64,000 nt of DNA from an uncultured Campylobacter sp. (GCF_938015785.1 NZ_CALLWC010000024.1:1-64000), one strand, 5' to 3'. Counted from the first letter of the stretch, positions 7,215 to 17,177 are shown. The notes: a model not told the origin generated them from the sequence alone. A program made the numbers and translations.

Positions 7215-7640
7215 TTATTTTCCTTTTTTAGTTGTTTGCGCAGTATGAGGGTGCTCGCCGCCTTCATATACGAATAGCTTTTTGATCATCGCCTTGCCGA
7301 GCTTCGTCTTAGGAAGCATACCGCGAACCGCAAGTCTGTAGAGCTTTGCGGGATTGTTTTTAAGCAGGTCTTGAAATTTCACGCTCTTTACGCTTCCGAA
7401 ATAGCCCGAGTAGCTGTGATAAAATTTATCGTCGCCTTTGTTATTGCCGGTAAATACGGCTTTTGAAGCGTTGATGATAACGACGTAGTCTCCGCAATCC
7501 ACGTTTGGAGTGTAGCTTGGTTTGTGTTTGCCGCGTAGCAATACCGCAACTTCGGTAAGCATCCTACCGAATCTTTTGTCGGTCGCGTCGATAACGACCC
7601 AGTCGCGCTTAACTTCGCTAGGCTTTGTAATTTCTGTCAT
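7215..7640 (-). CDS. rplM: 50S ribosomal protein L13
   Basis: Ribosomal protein uL13, 141 residues, an early-assembly protein of the large subunit. Landmarks: DWVVIDATDKRFGRMLTE, the LLRGKHKPSYTPNVDCGD motif, YHSYSGYFG, and RGMLPKTKLGKAMIKKLFVY. First gene of the rplM-rpsI pair. A TATAAT sits 31 bases upstream of the start. Confidence 0.97.
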   Translation of the reverse strand: MTEITKPSEVKRDWVVIDATDKRFGRMLTEVAVLLRGKHKPSYTPNVDCGDYVVIINASKAVFTGNNKGDDKFYHSYSGYFGSVKSVKFQDLLKNNPAKLYRLAVRGMLPKTKLGKAMIKKLFVYEGGEHPHTAQTTKKGK

Positions 7641-7670
7641 GGTTTCCGCCTTATTAAAATTTGAGCTGTG

Positions 7671-7676
7671 ATTATA
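7671..7676 (-). promoter_or_regulatory. rplM: -10 element of rplM-rpsI
   Basis: TATAAT read on the minus strand (within CTATATAATCAC), about 31 bases before the rplM start. Confidence 0.65.
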
Positions 7677-7755
7677 TAGAAATATCCTTACGTATAGCTT
7701 AATTTAAGCTATCTTTAATATATCTGCGCTCAAATTTCATCTAAGCTTTAAAATT

Positions 7756-10674
7756 TTATCCATCCTCATCCACTTCGATCAGCTTAGCGCCCGCAGCTTC
7801 GAGAGCCAGCACGAAGGCACGCAGCCGCGCATGCGGATAAAACTCGCGGATCACGCTTTTATATCGCGCCACTTGAGCTTTGTTTTGTGCGAGGTATTTT
7901 TCGGAGCTTTTGTAATCAAAAAGCAAAATTTCATCCTGCCTAAAGCACGCCAGATCCACGCGCAAAAGCTCACCCTCCGCGCTTTTGATCGGCATCTCTT
8001 TATAAGCTTGAGCGCCCTTTATCAGAGCTAAAAATTCCTCGTTTTTGCTTAGTCCTAGCGCCCGCGCCGCTATATTTTCAAAATCCGCATCGTTTAAAAA
8101 TTTAGCGTAGCGACCTCTTGCTAAGCTCACTCCTCGTAAAATTTCATCCGCCACAAAGCCTTCGCTCATCTCCAGAGCATAGTGCAGCGCCTCGCCGAAA
8201 TATATCGCGCTTAGCGCCTCCGTTTCGCCACCGCCTGCTTTTTCTTGCGCGCCTTGAGGCTCGCCCGCTACTAGCGCGATCTTTTTGCGCGGCGGCTGCT
8301 CTTCTGATTTTACGGAGCTTGGGATTACGTAGCCGTATTGAAAATCCGGAATATCCAGCCACTCCACGATGCCCGCACCCTTAGTCTTTTTGGCGTAAGG
8401 CGAAAAAAAGCTATAATTGTATTGATCTATTTTTGCCTCGGAGCGTTTTACGATGATGAGCGAGCGCTCGGCGCGGGTAAAGGCGACGTAGAGCTTATTT
8501 ATATCCTCTTCATGCGCAGAGCGATCGTTTTCATCCATTAGCGCCGCAAATTCCGTATCCAGGCTCTTTCTGCTCGCAAATTTATAAAAAATTCTCCACT
8601 TATGCGTGGCAAAATCATAGTCCGTCGCGAGCTTTGAGCTCTCGCCCCGATCTTTTCCTCCGATGCGGTCGCAGACGATTACGTGCGGGAACTGAAGCCC
8701 CTTGGACTTATGCACGGTCATAATTTTAACGCCACTTTGTTCCTTGGCAAATACCTCCGTTTCGTCGTTTGCAAACAGATACTCGCTAAAACTATTAAAT
8801 TTTGCCAGCGTCTCAAAAAACAGCAGTAGATCTGGATCGACAAAATTTAATTTCAGCGCACTAGCTATAAATTCTGCCGTTTTTTGCGCATTTTTATGCA
8901 GATCGACCGCTATCTTTTTAAGCCGCCTACCCAAAATCGCTTCGGCGTTTCGCAGATAAATTTCATCGCCACCTACGCAAAATTTCGCGTATTGAATTAC
9001 GGCATTTACCTGCTCGCTGCAACGCAGAGCCTTATTTGAGCCGCTGCAAACCTCGCAAAATTCCGATAGCATCTCTTTTAGCGCGCTTACGTGCTCATTT
9101 TTCCAGCATAAAATCGCAATATCATCAGCTCTTACGCCGCACTCCTCAACAAGCCTGCGCGCTTGCTCCGTAGCCCCCTTTAGCACGTCGTCGTATGAAA
9201 ACGCTGCTACGTAGCCGTAATCGTCGCTTTGTACCTCAAATAGCGGCATTTGCGGATGGGAAAGCGGATAGTCCTTGATTTTTTGCAGCACCGAAGCGGG
9301 CAGATCGCTATCTAGCTTATTTGCTGCGATTTGATCTTCATAAGACGCAAATTTATCGCGCAAGATCTCATTTACAAATTTTACGATAAGTTTTAAGCTA
9401 CGATAATTGCGCGGTAGGCTCTGCGTTTTGATTTGGCTAAACTGCTCGCGCAAAATATCAAAAATTTTTCTCTCCGCGCCGCGAAATTTATAGATGCTTT
9501 GTTTTTTATCGCCTACGTAAAAAAAGCTGCCGCAGCGCTCTTCCGCCCCTTTGCCGGCAAGCGCTTCGGAGATTAGCGGCAGCATGATTTCATACTGGCA
9601 AATGTCGGTATCTTGGAATTCGTCGATTAAAATATGCGTGATTTTAGAATCGAGCCTGAAATACAAAAGCTCGCGGTTGCCCCGCAACGTCTCTGCGCTT
9701 GGATTTAGCAGCGAGTGCACGGCTGCAGTGACATCACCGAACGTGAGCTTGCCGCTTTTGCGCTGCACCGATTTAAGCGCTTCGGCATAAATTTTAATTA
9801 GTCCTGCCAGCTTAGCCGCATATGTCGCATCCATCCACGCTATTTCGCGAGCTATGGCGTCTTTTAGCCTTGCTAACTCGCCGTCAAGATGCGAAATTTT
9901 TTTAAGCTGCGAGCGCGAATAATCAAAACTACCGTTAGCAAGAGCCGAAAGAATGAAGCCCGAAGATAATTTTGACAGATCACTAACAGGGCTTAGCCCA
10001 TTTACGGCTCCAGCGCTTACGCCCGCATCTCTCGTCGCTTTTTGCAAGCAGGATAAAATTTCATTTATCTCCGCTAGCGCCGAGCTTGCAGGAAGCGTGG
10101 GCGGATTTATGCTTATATCGCCTCTCCAAATGCTTTGCAAGCTATTTAAAAACTCGCTCTTTGTCATTCCTGAGTCGCTTACATAATCCACGACCTCTCT
10201 TAATAGCGCTTCGTTTTTACAAATCGCGCCTAAAAACGCCGCCTGCTGCACACTCAAAATCCCTTCATCGTTTTCAAAACCGGGATCGATGCCGCTGTTT
10301 AGCGCAAAGGAGCGCAGAGCCTTTGCAAAAAACGCATCAAAGGTAAAGACGTTTAGGCTCTCGCTTAAAAATTTAGGCAGTAGGCGCTGCTGCGCCGCCA
10401 AAACCTCATCCGCGCTCATATTTAGATCCTCGCAAATTTGCGCTAGCTCGGGGCTTGGCACAAGAGCGCCGTCGCGCGCGATAAGCAAATTTTGAAATTT
10501 CTCCACGATGCGCGTTTTCATCTCGGCGGCCGCTTTTTTGGTGAAGGTAAGCGCTAAAATTTCATTGATCGGCTCGCCCTTCAGCACCAGCTCGATGAAC
10601 CTGACCGCGAGATTGAAGGTCTTGCCGCTGCCTGCGCTTGCTTCAAGCGCCAGATAATTTTCAAATTTTGCCAT
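7756..10674 (-). CDS. addA: AddA/RecB-like ATP-dependent helicase-nuclease subunit
   Basis: Helicase and nuclease subunit of an AddAB-type double-strand break processing enzyme that loads RecA. The start chosen is the ATG for MAKFENYLALEASAGSGKTF, giving 972 residues with the Walker A GSGKT near residue 17. An upstream in-frame extension lies inside addB and lacks family similarity. UvrD-type motif II is ILIDEFQDTD; GDKKQSIYKFRGAE is motif III; KSKGLQFPHVIV and YVAFTRAERSL are motifs V and VI. The C-terminus has a PD-(D/E)XK nuclease core (RVDLACF...LLFDYKSSEKY). It overlaps the end of addB by 14 bases, so the two are translationally coupled. Confidence 0.93.
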   Translation of the reverse strand: MAKFENYLALEASAGSGKTFNLAVRFIELVLKGEPINEILALTFTKKAAAEMKTRIVEKFQNLLIARDGALVPSPELAQICEDLNMSADEVLAAQQRLLPKFLSESLNVFTFDAFFAKALRSFALNSGIDPGFENDEGILSVQQAAFLGAICKNEALLREVVDYVSDSGMTKSEFLNSLQSIWRGDISINPPTLPASSALAEINEILSCLQKATRDAGVSAGAVNGLSPVSDLSKLSSGFILSALANGSFDYSRSQLKKISHLDGELARLKDAIAREIAWMDATYAAKLAGLIKIYAEALKSVQRKSGKLTFGDVTAAVHSLLNPSAETLRGNRELLYFRLDSKITHILIDEFQDTDICQYEIMLPLISEALAGKGAEERCGSFFYVGDKKQSIYKFRGAERKIFDILREQFSQIKTQSLPRNYRSLKLIVKFVNEILRDKFASYEDQIAANKLDSDLPASVLQKIKDYPLSHPQMPLFEVQSDDYGYVAAFSYDDVLKGATEQARRLVEECGVRADDIAILCWKNEHVSALKEMLSEFCEVCSGSNKALRCSEQVNAVIQYAKFCVGGDEIYLRNAEAILGRRLKKIAVDLHKNAQKTAEFIASALKLNFVDPDLLLFFETLAKFNSFSEYLFANDETEVFAKEQSGVKIMTVHKSKGLQFPHVIVCDRIGGKDRGESSKLATDYDFATHKWRIFYKFASRKSLDTEFAALMDENDRSAHEEDINKLYVAFTRAERSLIIVKRSEAKIDQYNYSFFSPYAKKTKGAGIVEWLDIPDFQYGYVIPSSVKSEEQPPRKKIALVAGEPQGAQEKAGGGETEALSAIYFGEALHYALEMSEGFVADEILRGVSLARGRYAKFLNDADFENIAARALGLSKNEEFLALIKGAQAYKEMPIKSAEGELLRVDLACFRQDEILLFDYKSSEKYLAQNKAQVARYKSVIREFYPHARLRAFVLALEAAGAKLIEVDEDG

Positions 10675-13573
10675 CGATCTGCCCCTTGCAAATGATTTTA
10701 TAATCGCAGTATTCACAGCTTTGCACCGCCTCCGTGCGCGTAAAAGCAACCTCGCTTGCAAATTCCTTGCCGATAGAGCTTAGCGTCTCGCGTAGGTTTT
10801 CTAAGCTAGGCGTTTTGTCGCCAGGAGTTGCAAACGCGCAATCTTTTAGCGATAGATAGGCGCATTCGCACTCCTGGGCTAAAAGCGCGCGATAAAACGT
10901 AAGCTGGAATTTTTCCATATGCTTTTTAGCTGAACCACGTTTGTAATCGATGATAAACTTCCGCCCTGCCTTATCTTCGTCGATGCGGTCGATCCGCCCG
11001 CTCAGTCGCACCCCGTCAAGCTCGCCTTTTAGCGATACTTCACTACCGCTAAAGCTCCAAATTCGCTCATGCTCTTCTAAAAGCTTAGCTAGCTTTTCTA
11101 CAGCTTTTAGCTCAAGCTCCGCATCAAAGCGCGCGGTGCCCGCTTCTCGCGCAAGCTGCGAATAAATAGGGCGAAATTTTTCCATGCTAAATTTAATCCC
11201 CGCTCGCTCGTATAAACGCTGAAAACTCGTATGTAAAATTTTGCCCAAAAGCGCATTATCCTCGCCAAATTTTAGCCCCTCTTTTAGCCCGAAAACGTAG
11301 CGGTAATAATACTTCCTCTTGCATTCTAAAAACGTATCCAACCGCGAAAACGACAGCTCCTCGGCAAAAAAATCATGGCGAGCCACGGGATCTTCTTGTC
11401 CGCATAAGGCGAGCTTAAATTCCTCTCTCCCAAAAAGCCGCAAATAATCCTCCTGCGAAAATTCCGCGTCTTGTTGCACTTCAAAGCTTTTCAAAAACCG
11501 CGAAGGCAATTTCTCGACGCTTTGCAGATAGCAAATCGCGCTTTTTTTAGCGCCTCTTAGCAAGCCGTCGTAGTAAAATCTTTGTAAATTTTCGCGATCT
11601 GCGTGGCTGATGAGCCCTGCTCTAGCGCGCAAAGCAGAGTTTAAAAACATCTCTCCGCTACTGCGCTTAGGCACCAGATCATCGTTAAAATCGGGGATTA
11701 TCACGCCGTCAAATTGTAGCCCACGGCTCTCTAAAAGCCCAATTACCGTGACCTTTCCGCCACGAACATCATCGAGCTTGATGCGCGAAATTTCTAACAA
11801 AAAAAGATCGATCAGATTGCCCAAGCTTAGGTTTTCGTCCTTAAATTTTCGAAGCAAAATTTTAATTAGATATAGCGGCTCTTTTAGCTTTTCTTGCAGC
11901 AGCGCATCGCTAATTTTGGGTAAACAGGCAAGCTTTACAATTAGCGCCTCGAAATGCTCGAAGCTTACTTGCTTTGCAAAATCGCATGCGAACTCACCAA
12001 AAAGTGCCTCATCCACGCCCACACTCGCAAAAAACAGATCAAGCTCCTGTGGGTTTGGGCGCTGCGGATACTCATCTGCGTCCTCGCGCATTTTAGAGTG
12101 CCTAAAACGATCGCGCTGCTCAGGGCTTTTTGAATACCCATCTTCTTCCTCAAGCTCTATATGCTCCCGCTGCATAGAGTCTCGTAGGCTCCCTTGCTGC
12201 TTCCTTGAAGGCTCCTGCCGTTTTGCACTAACCGAATAATCGCGCTGCTGCGCACACTCCAAGGGCTCTTGAAACTCTGCAAGATCTAGCGAAAAGCTTT
12301 GCTTCTCCGCGCTATTCGCGCGTTCCGCCGAAATTTCGTGCAGAATTTCAAAATTTTCCGTATTTTCAAACTCTCGCGCAGACATAAAATTTAAATCCGC
12401 TTTAGAATTTGAAAAAATTTCGAAATCAAACGCGGAATTTTGCTGTGCGAAATTTTGCGAAATAGAATTCTCCGAAGCGAAATTCCCTAGCGCTAAATTT
12501 TGCTGTACCGCGAAATCCTCCGCATTCAAAAATCCTCCATCCGGACTTTTGAATGCGTGGTAATCTACGCCAAATTTCGGCGTGCGCGCTTCTTTTAAGC
12601 ACTGCGAAATTTTCTCTAGCGTTACATAAAATAGGCTATCTTTAAGCTTCTCTCCCATCGCAAAATTTAGCAGCCTGTGCGAACCGCGAGCCCTTGCGAT
12701 GCGCTCGTCGTAAAGCCGCAGTGTGCCGGCAAAGCTCTCGTCGGGCAAAATTACTGCGATGCGCTCCGGCGCGATTCCCGCGCGCACGAAGGATGAAATT
12801 TTTTCAAAAACATAGCTCGCCTGCAAGCTTCGCAACTCAAAGCCTCTACACACAACCGCTCCGCCCACGCTTAGCAACTCTCGGCTTAGAATTTCACCCG
12901 TACCAAGATTTACGCGGTATGCAAAACCTGGCTCTAGGCTTATGCCGCAAAGCTCCTCCACCGCGCGCACGGGCTTGGAATTTAAAGTCGTGGCTCTAAA
13001 GCTCAACACAACCTCGCTAAGCTCTGCAGCGCGTTTAAAAATCTCGAACTCAAATGCGCTAGGATTGCCGTCGATGTTGATTTCTATCCGCTCAAATCCG
13101 CGCAGATAGGATTCGTTTAGTTCATAAAGCGCGGGCAGCGTGATCTCGTCGTAAAATCCATGCTCACGCAAAATCCTTGCATACGCCCCTGCTAGCTCTC
13201 GCAGAATTTCAAAATGCTCGGCGTACCACGCGTAGGTGTCGCTAAGATCGAGCGCATCGATACTCACGCGCTCCGTCGCAAGCTCCTTGAAAAAACCAAA
13301 AAGATACTCGCGGTTGCGCATAAACTCGTAAAGCTCGCTAGGGAATTTAAGCCTCTCGCCTGCGCGCTTGCTCTCGTTTACCGCTTGTTTCATAAAAAGC
13401 GCGCGGTCTATCTCACCGCAAGCGACAAGATCCGGCACAAAAAGCGCCTTTTCGTAGAATTCCGCCAACGTAATCCTAGGCGCCAGCACGCCGCCGCTCT
13501 CGCTTTGCAGCGCCGCGCGTAGCGCACGCGAGCTAGTGTAGACAAAGAGATTTTTAGAGGGCAAATTTTTCAA
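10661..13573 (-). CDS. addB: AddB-like nuclease subunit with a low-complexity insertion
   Basis: Second subunit of the AddAB complex: an inactivated helicase-like N-terminal region and a C-terminal PD-(D/E)XK nuclease (LSGRIDRI...KFIIDYKRGSAKK). Four cysteines (one in ECKRKYYY, three in CEYCDYKIIC) match the AddB iron-sulfur staple. Start: a TTG at 13573 with AAGGA 6 bases upstream; an ATG at 13627 would add 18 residues. About 165 residues rich in Ser, Gln, Glu, Asn and Phe (12050-12550) are inserted in the middle, making the protein much longer than the roughly 780-800 residues I expect for this group. No frameshift seen. Confidence 0.85.
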   Translation of the reverse strand: MKNLPSKNLFVYTSSRALRAALQSESGGVLAPRITLAEFYEKALFVPDLVACGEIDRALFMKQAVNESKRAGERLKFPSELYEFMRNREYLFGFFKELATERVSIDALDLSDTYAWYAEHFEILRELAGAYARILREHGFYDEITLPALYELNESYLRGFERIEINIDGNPSAFEFEIFKRAAELSEVVLSFRATTLNSKPVRAVEELCGISLEPGFAYRVNLGTGEILSRELLSVGGAVVCRGFELRSLQASYVFEKISSFVRAGIAPERIAVILPDESFAGTLRLYDERIARARGSHRLLNFAMGEKLKDSLFYVTLEKISQCLKEARTPKFGVDYHAFKSPDGGFLNAEDFAVQQNLALGNFASENSISQNFAQQNSAFDFEIFSNSKADLNFMSAREFENTENFEILHEISAERANSAEKQSFSLDLAEFQEPLECAQQRDYSVSAKRQEPSRKQQGSLRDSMQREHIELEEEDGYSKSPEQRDRFRHSKMREDADEYPQRPNPQELDLFFASVGVDEALFGEFACDFAKQVSFEHFEALIVKLACLPKISDALLQEKLKEPLYLIKILLRKFKDENLSLGNLIDLFLLEISRIKLDDVRGGKVTVIGLLESRGLQFDGVIIPDFNDDLVPKRSSGEMFLNSALRARAGLISHADRENLQRFYYDGLLRGAKKSAICYLQSVEKLPSRFLKSFEVQQDAEFSQEDYLRLFGREEFKLALCGQEDPVARHDFFAEELSFSRLDTFLECKRKYYYRYVFGLKEGLKFGEDNALLGKILHTSFQRLYERAGIKFSMEKFRPIYSQLAREAGTARFDAELELKAVEKLAKLLEEHERIWSFSGSEVSLKGELDGVRLSGRIDRIDEDKAGRKFIIDYKRGSAKKHMEKFQLTFYRALLAQECECAYLSLKDCAFATPGDKTPSLENLRETLSSIGKEFASEVAFTRTEAVQSCEYCDYKIICKGQIDGKI
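12050..12550 (-). repeat. in-frame low-complexity insertion in AddB
   Basis: About 500 bases encoding a Ser/Gln/Asn/Glu-rich stretch. The first half has repeated GAATTC, CAAAATTT and AAATTTC words read as QNF, ENS and QNS; the second half is Glu/Arg/Gln-rich. The flanking sequence returns to ordinary AddB. Confidence 0.6.
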
Positions 13574-13848
13574 AACAAATCCTTTAGAGCGATTCGCAGA
13601 ACGCGGAATTTTGCGATATTTTAGCAAGAAATTTTTAGTTTGGGCTTTTAAGCAAAGAAGTTTTTGAAAAGCTTGAGAGGCTAAATTTTATCAAGTCAAA
13701 TTTAGCAAGTTGGATGAGCGTAAAATTTTAATCTGCGGCGCTTTGAGCGCGGAATTCTACCTCGCTCCGCATTAATTGCAGCATATTTAAACGCAAAATT
13801 TTACGAGTGGATTCCGTAAATTACAAAGCGGCAAAAACGCGATCAAAT

Positions 13849-14532
13849 TTAAGCTGGCTCAGGCTCGATCTTGTATCCCAGGCTCGGGACGTTTTTTATG
13901 ATTTCGCCACCCACTTTATCGCGGATACGCTTGACGAAAGTGCGAAGCGCCGTATCACTCACGGCTCCTTCGGTCCAGACGTAACGCTTGATCTCCTCGT
14001 AAAGCACCAGCTCGCCCACGCGACTGGCTAGCAGCGAGACAAAAGAAAGCTCCTTTTTAGTAAGCACGATCTGCTCGCCATCCTTCAGTAAAATACGGCG
14101 AAGCCCGTCAAATACGTAGCCTGCGCCCATATTTACGACTCGCACAGAGTCCAGCTTAGACTTCATCAGCGCACTTATCTCTAGCACAAATGCGGCGATA
14201 TCTACCGGCTTAAAGTAATACCGCTCGACGCCAATCTCCATAACGCCTTTTAGCTGCTCCTCCCTACTGAAGCCGCTAAGCACCACGATAGGGGCATGCG
14301 GAAAGATCTGCTTAATCTGACGTATCATCGCTAGCCCATCTTCAATCGGCATTAAAATGTCGGTAATGACGAGATTAGGACTAAATTTTTTGAATTTTTT
14401 CACACCTTCAAGCCCGTTTTGGGCATTATAAACGTTGTTAAAAATACCCTCAAACGCCTTATGCAGCGAGGCTAGCAATTTAGTATCATCCTCGACTAGC
14501 AAGACGTCCAGCTCTTTTAAAGCGCAGCTCAT
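13849..14532 (-). CDS. orphan OmpR-type response regulator
   Basis: DNA-binding response regulator of about 227 residues. The start chosen is the ATG for MSCALKELDVLLVEDD, with GAGGGG upstream. The receiver domain (about 8-122) has the acidic pair in VLLVEDD, the phosphorylation Asp in VITDILMP, the Ser in VVLSGFS and the Lys in YYFKPVD. A winged-helix output domain covers about 135-226 (LTKKELSFVSLLAS, then VSDTALRTFVKRIRDKVG and VPSLGYKI). No histidine kinase is adjacent, so its partner must be encoded elsewhere. It stands alone, with gene-free DNA upstream. Target genes cannot be deduced. Confidence 0.9.
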   Translation of the reverse strand: MSCALKELDVLLVEDDTKLLASLHKAFEGIFNNVYNAQNGLEGVKKFKKFSPNLVITDILMPIEDGLAMIRQIKQIFPHAPIVVLSGFSREEQLKGVMEIGVERYYFKPVDIAAFVLEISALMKSKLDSVRVVNMGAGYVFDGLRRILLKDGEQIVLTKKELSFVSLLASRVGELVLYEEIKRYVWTEGAVSDTALRTFVKRIRDKVGGEIIKNVPSLGYKIEPEPA

Positions 14533-15452
14533 AGCAGACCCCTCAAGGCGAAATTTCAAATGAAATTCTTTCAAATTTTCTCTTTTATTGAGCTTAAAAC
14601 AATGTTAAGTTAAAAATTTAATTTCATAAAGTAACACAACTCTTATTTTAGGTGCAAATATGGGCGGGATTAAAAAAACAAGCGTAAGTAAAAACCGCAG
14701 CCTAGGAATGGAGTAGAAATTTAAAGTAACGCGAATTAAATTTATCGGTGCGAAAGAGATTTATAACGGCTGAAAGTAAAATTTTAAAGCTAGCGCAGGT
14801 AAAATTTCACTACGCGGCGGAGTGGAATTTTATTTTAGGCAAATGGCTTTTAGAGGGAAATGAAACGGCGCCGATAAGGTTTGAAGGGCAGGTATAATTT
14901 ATCAAAAACTAGGGCATAACTGGCAAAATTGCGTCAATAAGACTTTAACGGGCGGGCGACGTTAGATAAAATTTTACGGGCGACAGGGCAGCTTACTAGC
15001 GCAACTTTTGACGGCAACAAAACGGTTCGTAAAATTTAAAGGGCTTGAAGCTATGAGAAATGTGCCGCAGGATCTGTTTTTTGAAAGGACTAAGCGCGCC
15101 AAGCCCAATTTTTAAATTTAAAACGCATAAAATTTATCCGCGCGTGCGCTTAAAAGCTAAGCGGATGCAAAAATCTCACGAATGAAAAGCATGCGGTGCG
15201 CAGCCGGTTTAAATTTAAAATCGCAACTAGCACAGATCGCTTCATCCAAAAAGCTGCTTAATCCAAAATCACCGCGGCAATCCTTAGTTCGCAAAAGCGC
15301 GCTTTGCGTACTGCTCCAGCCTGCAATTATCCAGGCTGCGACGGGCTTTAAATTTACAATGCAAAGACCGCGTTAGAATTTAAAGCCTTCCGCAAATTTA
15401 AAATTTTACCGCACGACCGCGGTAAAATTTCATACAGACAAAATTTCAAAAA
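14533..15452. other. gene-free stretch of about 0.9 kb
   Basis: Between the response regulator and carA. Short frames exist but have no ribosome binding site and no recognisable product. The DNA is full of AAATTTTA, GGAATTTT and AAATTTAAA words, as in the other gene-free stretches. No RNA gene or mobile element seen. Part of it must hold the regulator's promoter, which I cannot place. Confidence 0.55.
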
Positions 15453-16571
15453 TCATAAAATTTCAAGAAATTCTTTGAATATATATTTGCTCTCCGTAGG
15501 CCCTGCGCTTGCTTCGGGGTGGTGCTGCACCGAAAATACGGGATACTCCTTGTAGCGCACGCCCTCGATCGTGCCGTCGAAAAGGTTTCGGTGCGTGATC
15601 TCGCAGATCTGCGCGATGGTCTCTGGAACGTTGTAGTTGTGGTTTTGCGCGGTGATCTCGATCGATTTGGTGCGCAGGTTTTGCACGGGGTGGTTTGCGC
15701 CGTGCTGGCCGAATTTCAGCTTGTAGGTCTCATATCCCATCGCGTTGCTTAGCAGCTGATGACCCAGACAAATTCCAAAAATCGGCACGCGCGCTTCGAC
15801 CATCTTTTTGATCTGCGCGATCTCCTCTTTAAGCATGCGCGGCTCGCCCGGGCCGTTTGATAAAAACACGCCGTCGATCTGCCCCTCTTTAAATTTGGCG
15901 ATCAAGCTCTCCGCTTTAACGTCGTGCGGGAAAACCTCTACTCCGAGCCCTAGATCGCAAAGCTCGTTTAGGATGTTTCGCTTTACGCCGTAATCGATCA
16001 CGGCTATCTTTTTGCCGCAGCTTGCGGGCTGAGCGTAGCTTCCGCGCGTGGCGTCCCAGCGACCAGATGTGTGCTTATACGGCGCCTTCGTGCTTACGAT
16101 GCTTACGTAGTTGATCTCCTCTATGCGTGCAGATTCGCTAAGCGCCTTTTTAAGAGCCGCCTTATCGCTGATCTCGGTAGAGACGAAGGCGCGCAGACTG
16201 CCCTGATCGCGCAGCATCTTGGTTAAAAATCTAGTGTCAATGTCGTAAACGCCGAATTTTCCGTTTTGCAGAAAATAATCCTCCAAGCTCATCTGCGAGC
16301 GGAAATTTGAAGGCTCGTTGTTAAAATTTCTTACGAAAATTCCGCTGGCATGGATTTTGGAGCTTTCTTTGTCGTTTTCGTTGATCCCTACGATGCCGAT
16401 TTCAGGCATAGTGAAAATAATAAACTGCCCCGCGTAGCTGGGATCCGAGATGATCTCCTCGTAGCCCGTGGCGGAGGTGTTAAACACGAGCTCGCCGAAT
16501 GCGCTGCCGCCCTTGCCGAACGCCTTGGCTTGCAGGTAGATGCCGTTTTCTATGTAGATATACGCATTCAT
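15453..16571 (-). CDS. carA: carbamoyl-phosphate synthase small subunit
   Basis: The glutaminase subunit of carbamoyl-phosphate synthase: it releases ammonia from glutamine and passes it to CarB for pyrimidine and arginine synthesis. 372 residues, normal length. The N-terminal CarA domain (about 1-135) has GELVFNTSATGYEEIISDPSY near its start; the class I glutamine amidotransferase domain (about 188-372) has LSNGPGEP, the nucleophile Cys in GICLGHQ and the catalytic His-Pro-Glu in SVQHHPEAS. It overlaps the upstream DUF507 gene by 4 bases (ATGA), so the two are co-translated. carB is not in the window. Confidence 0.96.
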   Translation of the reverse strand: MNAYIYIENGIYLQAKAFGKGGSAFGELVFNTSATGYEEIISDPSYAGQFIIFTMPEIGIVGINENDKESSKIHASGIFVRNFNNEPSNFRSQMSLEDYFLQNGKFGVYDIDTRFLTKMLRDQGSLRAFVSTEISDKAALKKALSESARIEEINYVSIVSTKAPYKHTSGRWDATRGSYAQPASCGKKIAVIDYGVKRNILNELCDLGLGVEVFPHDVKAESLIAKFKEGQIDGVFLSNGPGEPRMLKEEIAQIKKMVEARVPIFGICLGHQLLSNAMGYETYKLKFGQHGANHPVQNLRTKSIEITAQNHNYNVPETIAQICEITHRNLFDGTIEGVRYKEYPVFSVQHHPEASAGPTESKYIFKEFLEIL

Positions 16572-17122
16572 TGCAGCATGCCCCGTTTTCTTAGCTCCTC
16601 TTCGTAGAGCTTTTCAAACACCAGCTCGTATTCTTCGGTACCTGGGATCAATTTTTGCTTGTAGCCATCGATCTTTTCATAGACCGCATCCTCAATCTTT
16701 TGATAATTTTTAAGATATTCGTCGATCGCGTTATAAATTATCGTCTTTAGCCTGTTTTCGGAGACTTTGTAATCGATCAAATTTTTCTTCCAAACGGTTT
16801 CTAAAATTTTATGCGATATGGTGCCGTAGCGATCCTCGAAATTTAGCTCAAAATTCTCGTCGTTTGCGATGTGGCGTTTGATGAGCCAAAACATATCTTT
16901 TTTATTCACGCTCATCTCATCAAGCTCGCTTATGCGCTCATCTATCAGCTCGTTTGCGCGCTCGTCTATCGCTCTTTCTTTTTGCAGATCGGCCCTTATG
17001 ATCTCGTCCGCTTCCTTGGCGACGGGCTCTATACCCGCACCGAGCGTAACGCAACCAGAGTTTAGCAGATCCAGCGCTATTTTATGCGCGATATATGGCA
17101 CGTGTGGTAGTCGTATTCGCAT
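16568..17122 (-). CDS. DUF507 family protein
   Basis: A 184-residue protein of the DUF507 family, conserved in epsilonproteobacteria and some other lineages; its role is not known. It starts MRIRLPHVPYIAHKIALDLLNSG, the typical family opening, and the rest is long charged helices (Glu/Asp/Arg/Lys-rich) ending EEELRKRGMLQ. No signal peptide or membrane span. It overlaps carA by 4 bases, and this pairing, which I recall in other Campylobacter, ties it to carA expression rather than proving a shared function. Confidence 0.88.
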   Translation of the reverse strand: MRIRLPHVPYIAHKIALDLLNSGCVTLGAGIEPVAKEADEIIRADLQKERAIDERANELIDERISELDEMSVNKKDMFWLIKRHIANDENFELNFEDRYGTISHKILETVWKKNLIDYKVSENRLKTIIYNAIDEYLKNYQKIEDAVYEKIDGYKQKLIPGTEEYELVFEKLYEEELRKRGMLQ

Positions 17123-17177
17123 GATCGTTCCTTTAAATTCAGTTCTACGAGCGGTCGCGCCGCCCGCGTTTGCAAAC

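Noticed and set aside
11610..12239. 209-codon plus-strand open frame antisense to addB
   Set aside because: Ser/Arg/Lys-rich shadow with no ribosome binding site, opposite a well-supported gene.
15182..15376. Plus-strand open frame of 64 codons in the gap before carA
   Set aside because: No ribosome binding site and a composition like the surrounding non-coding words.
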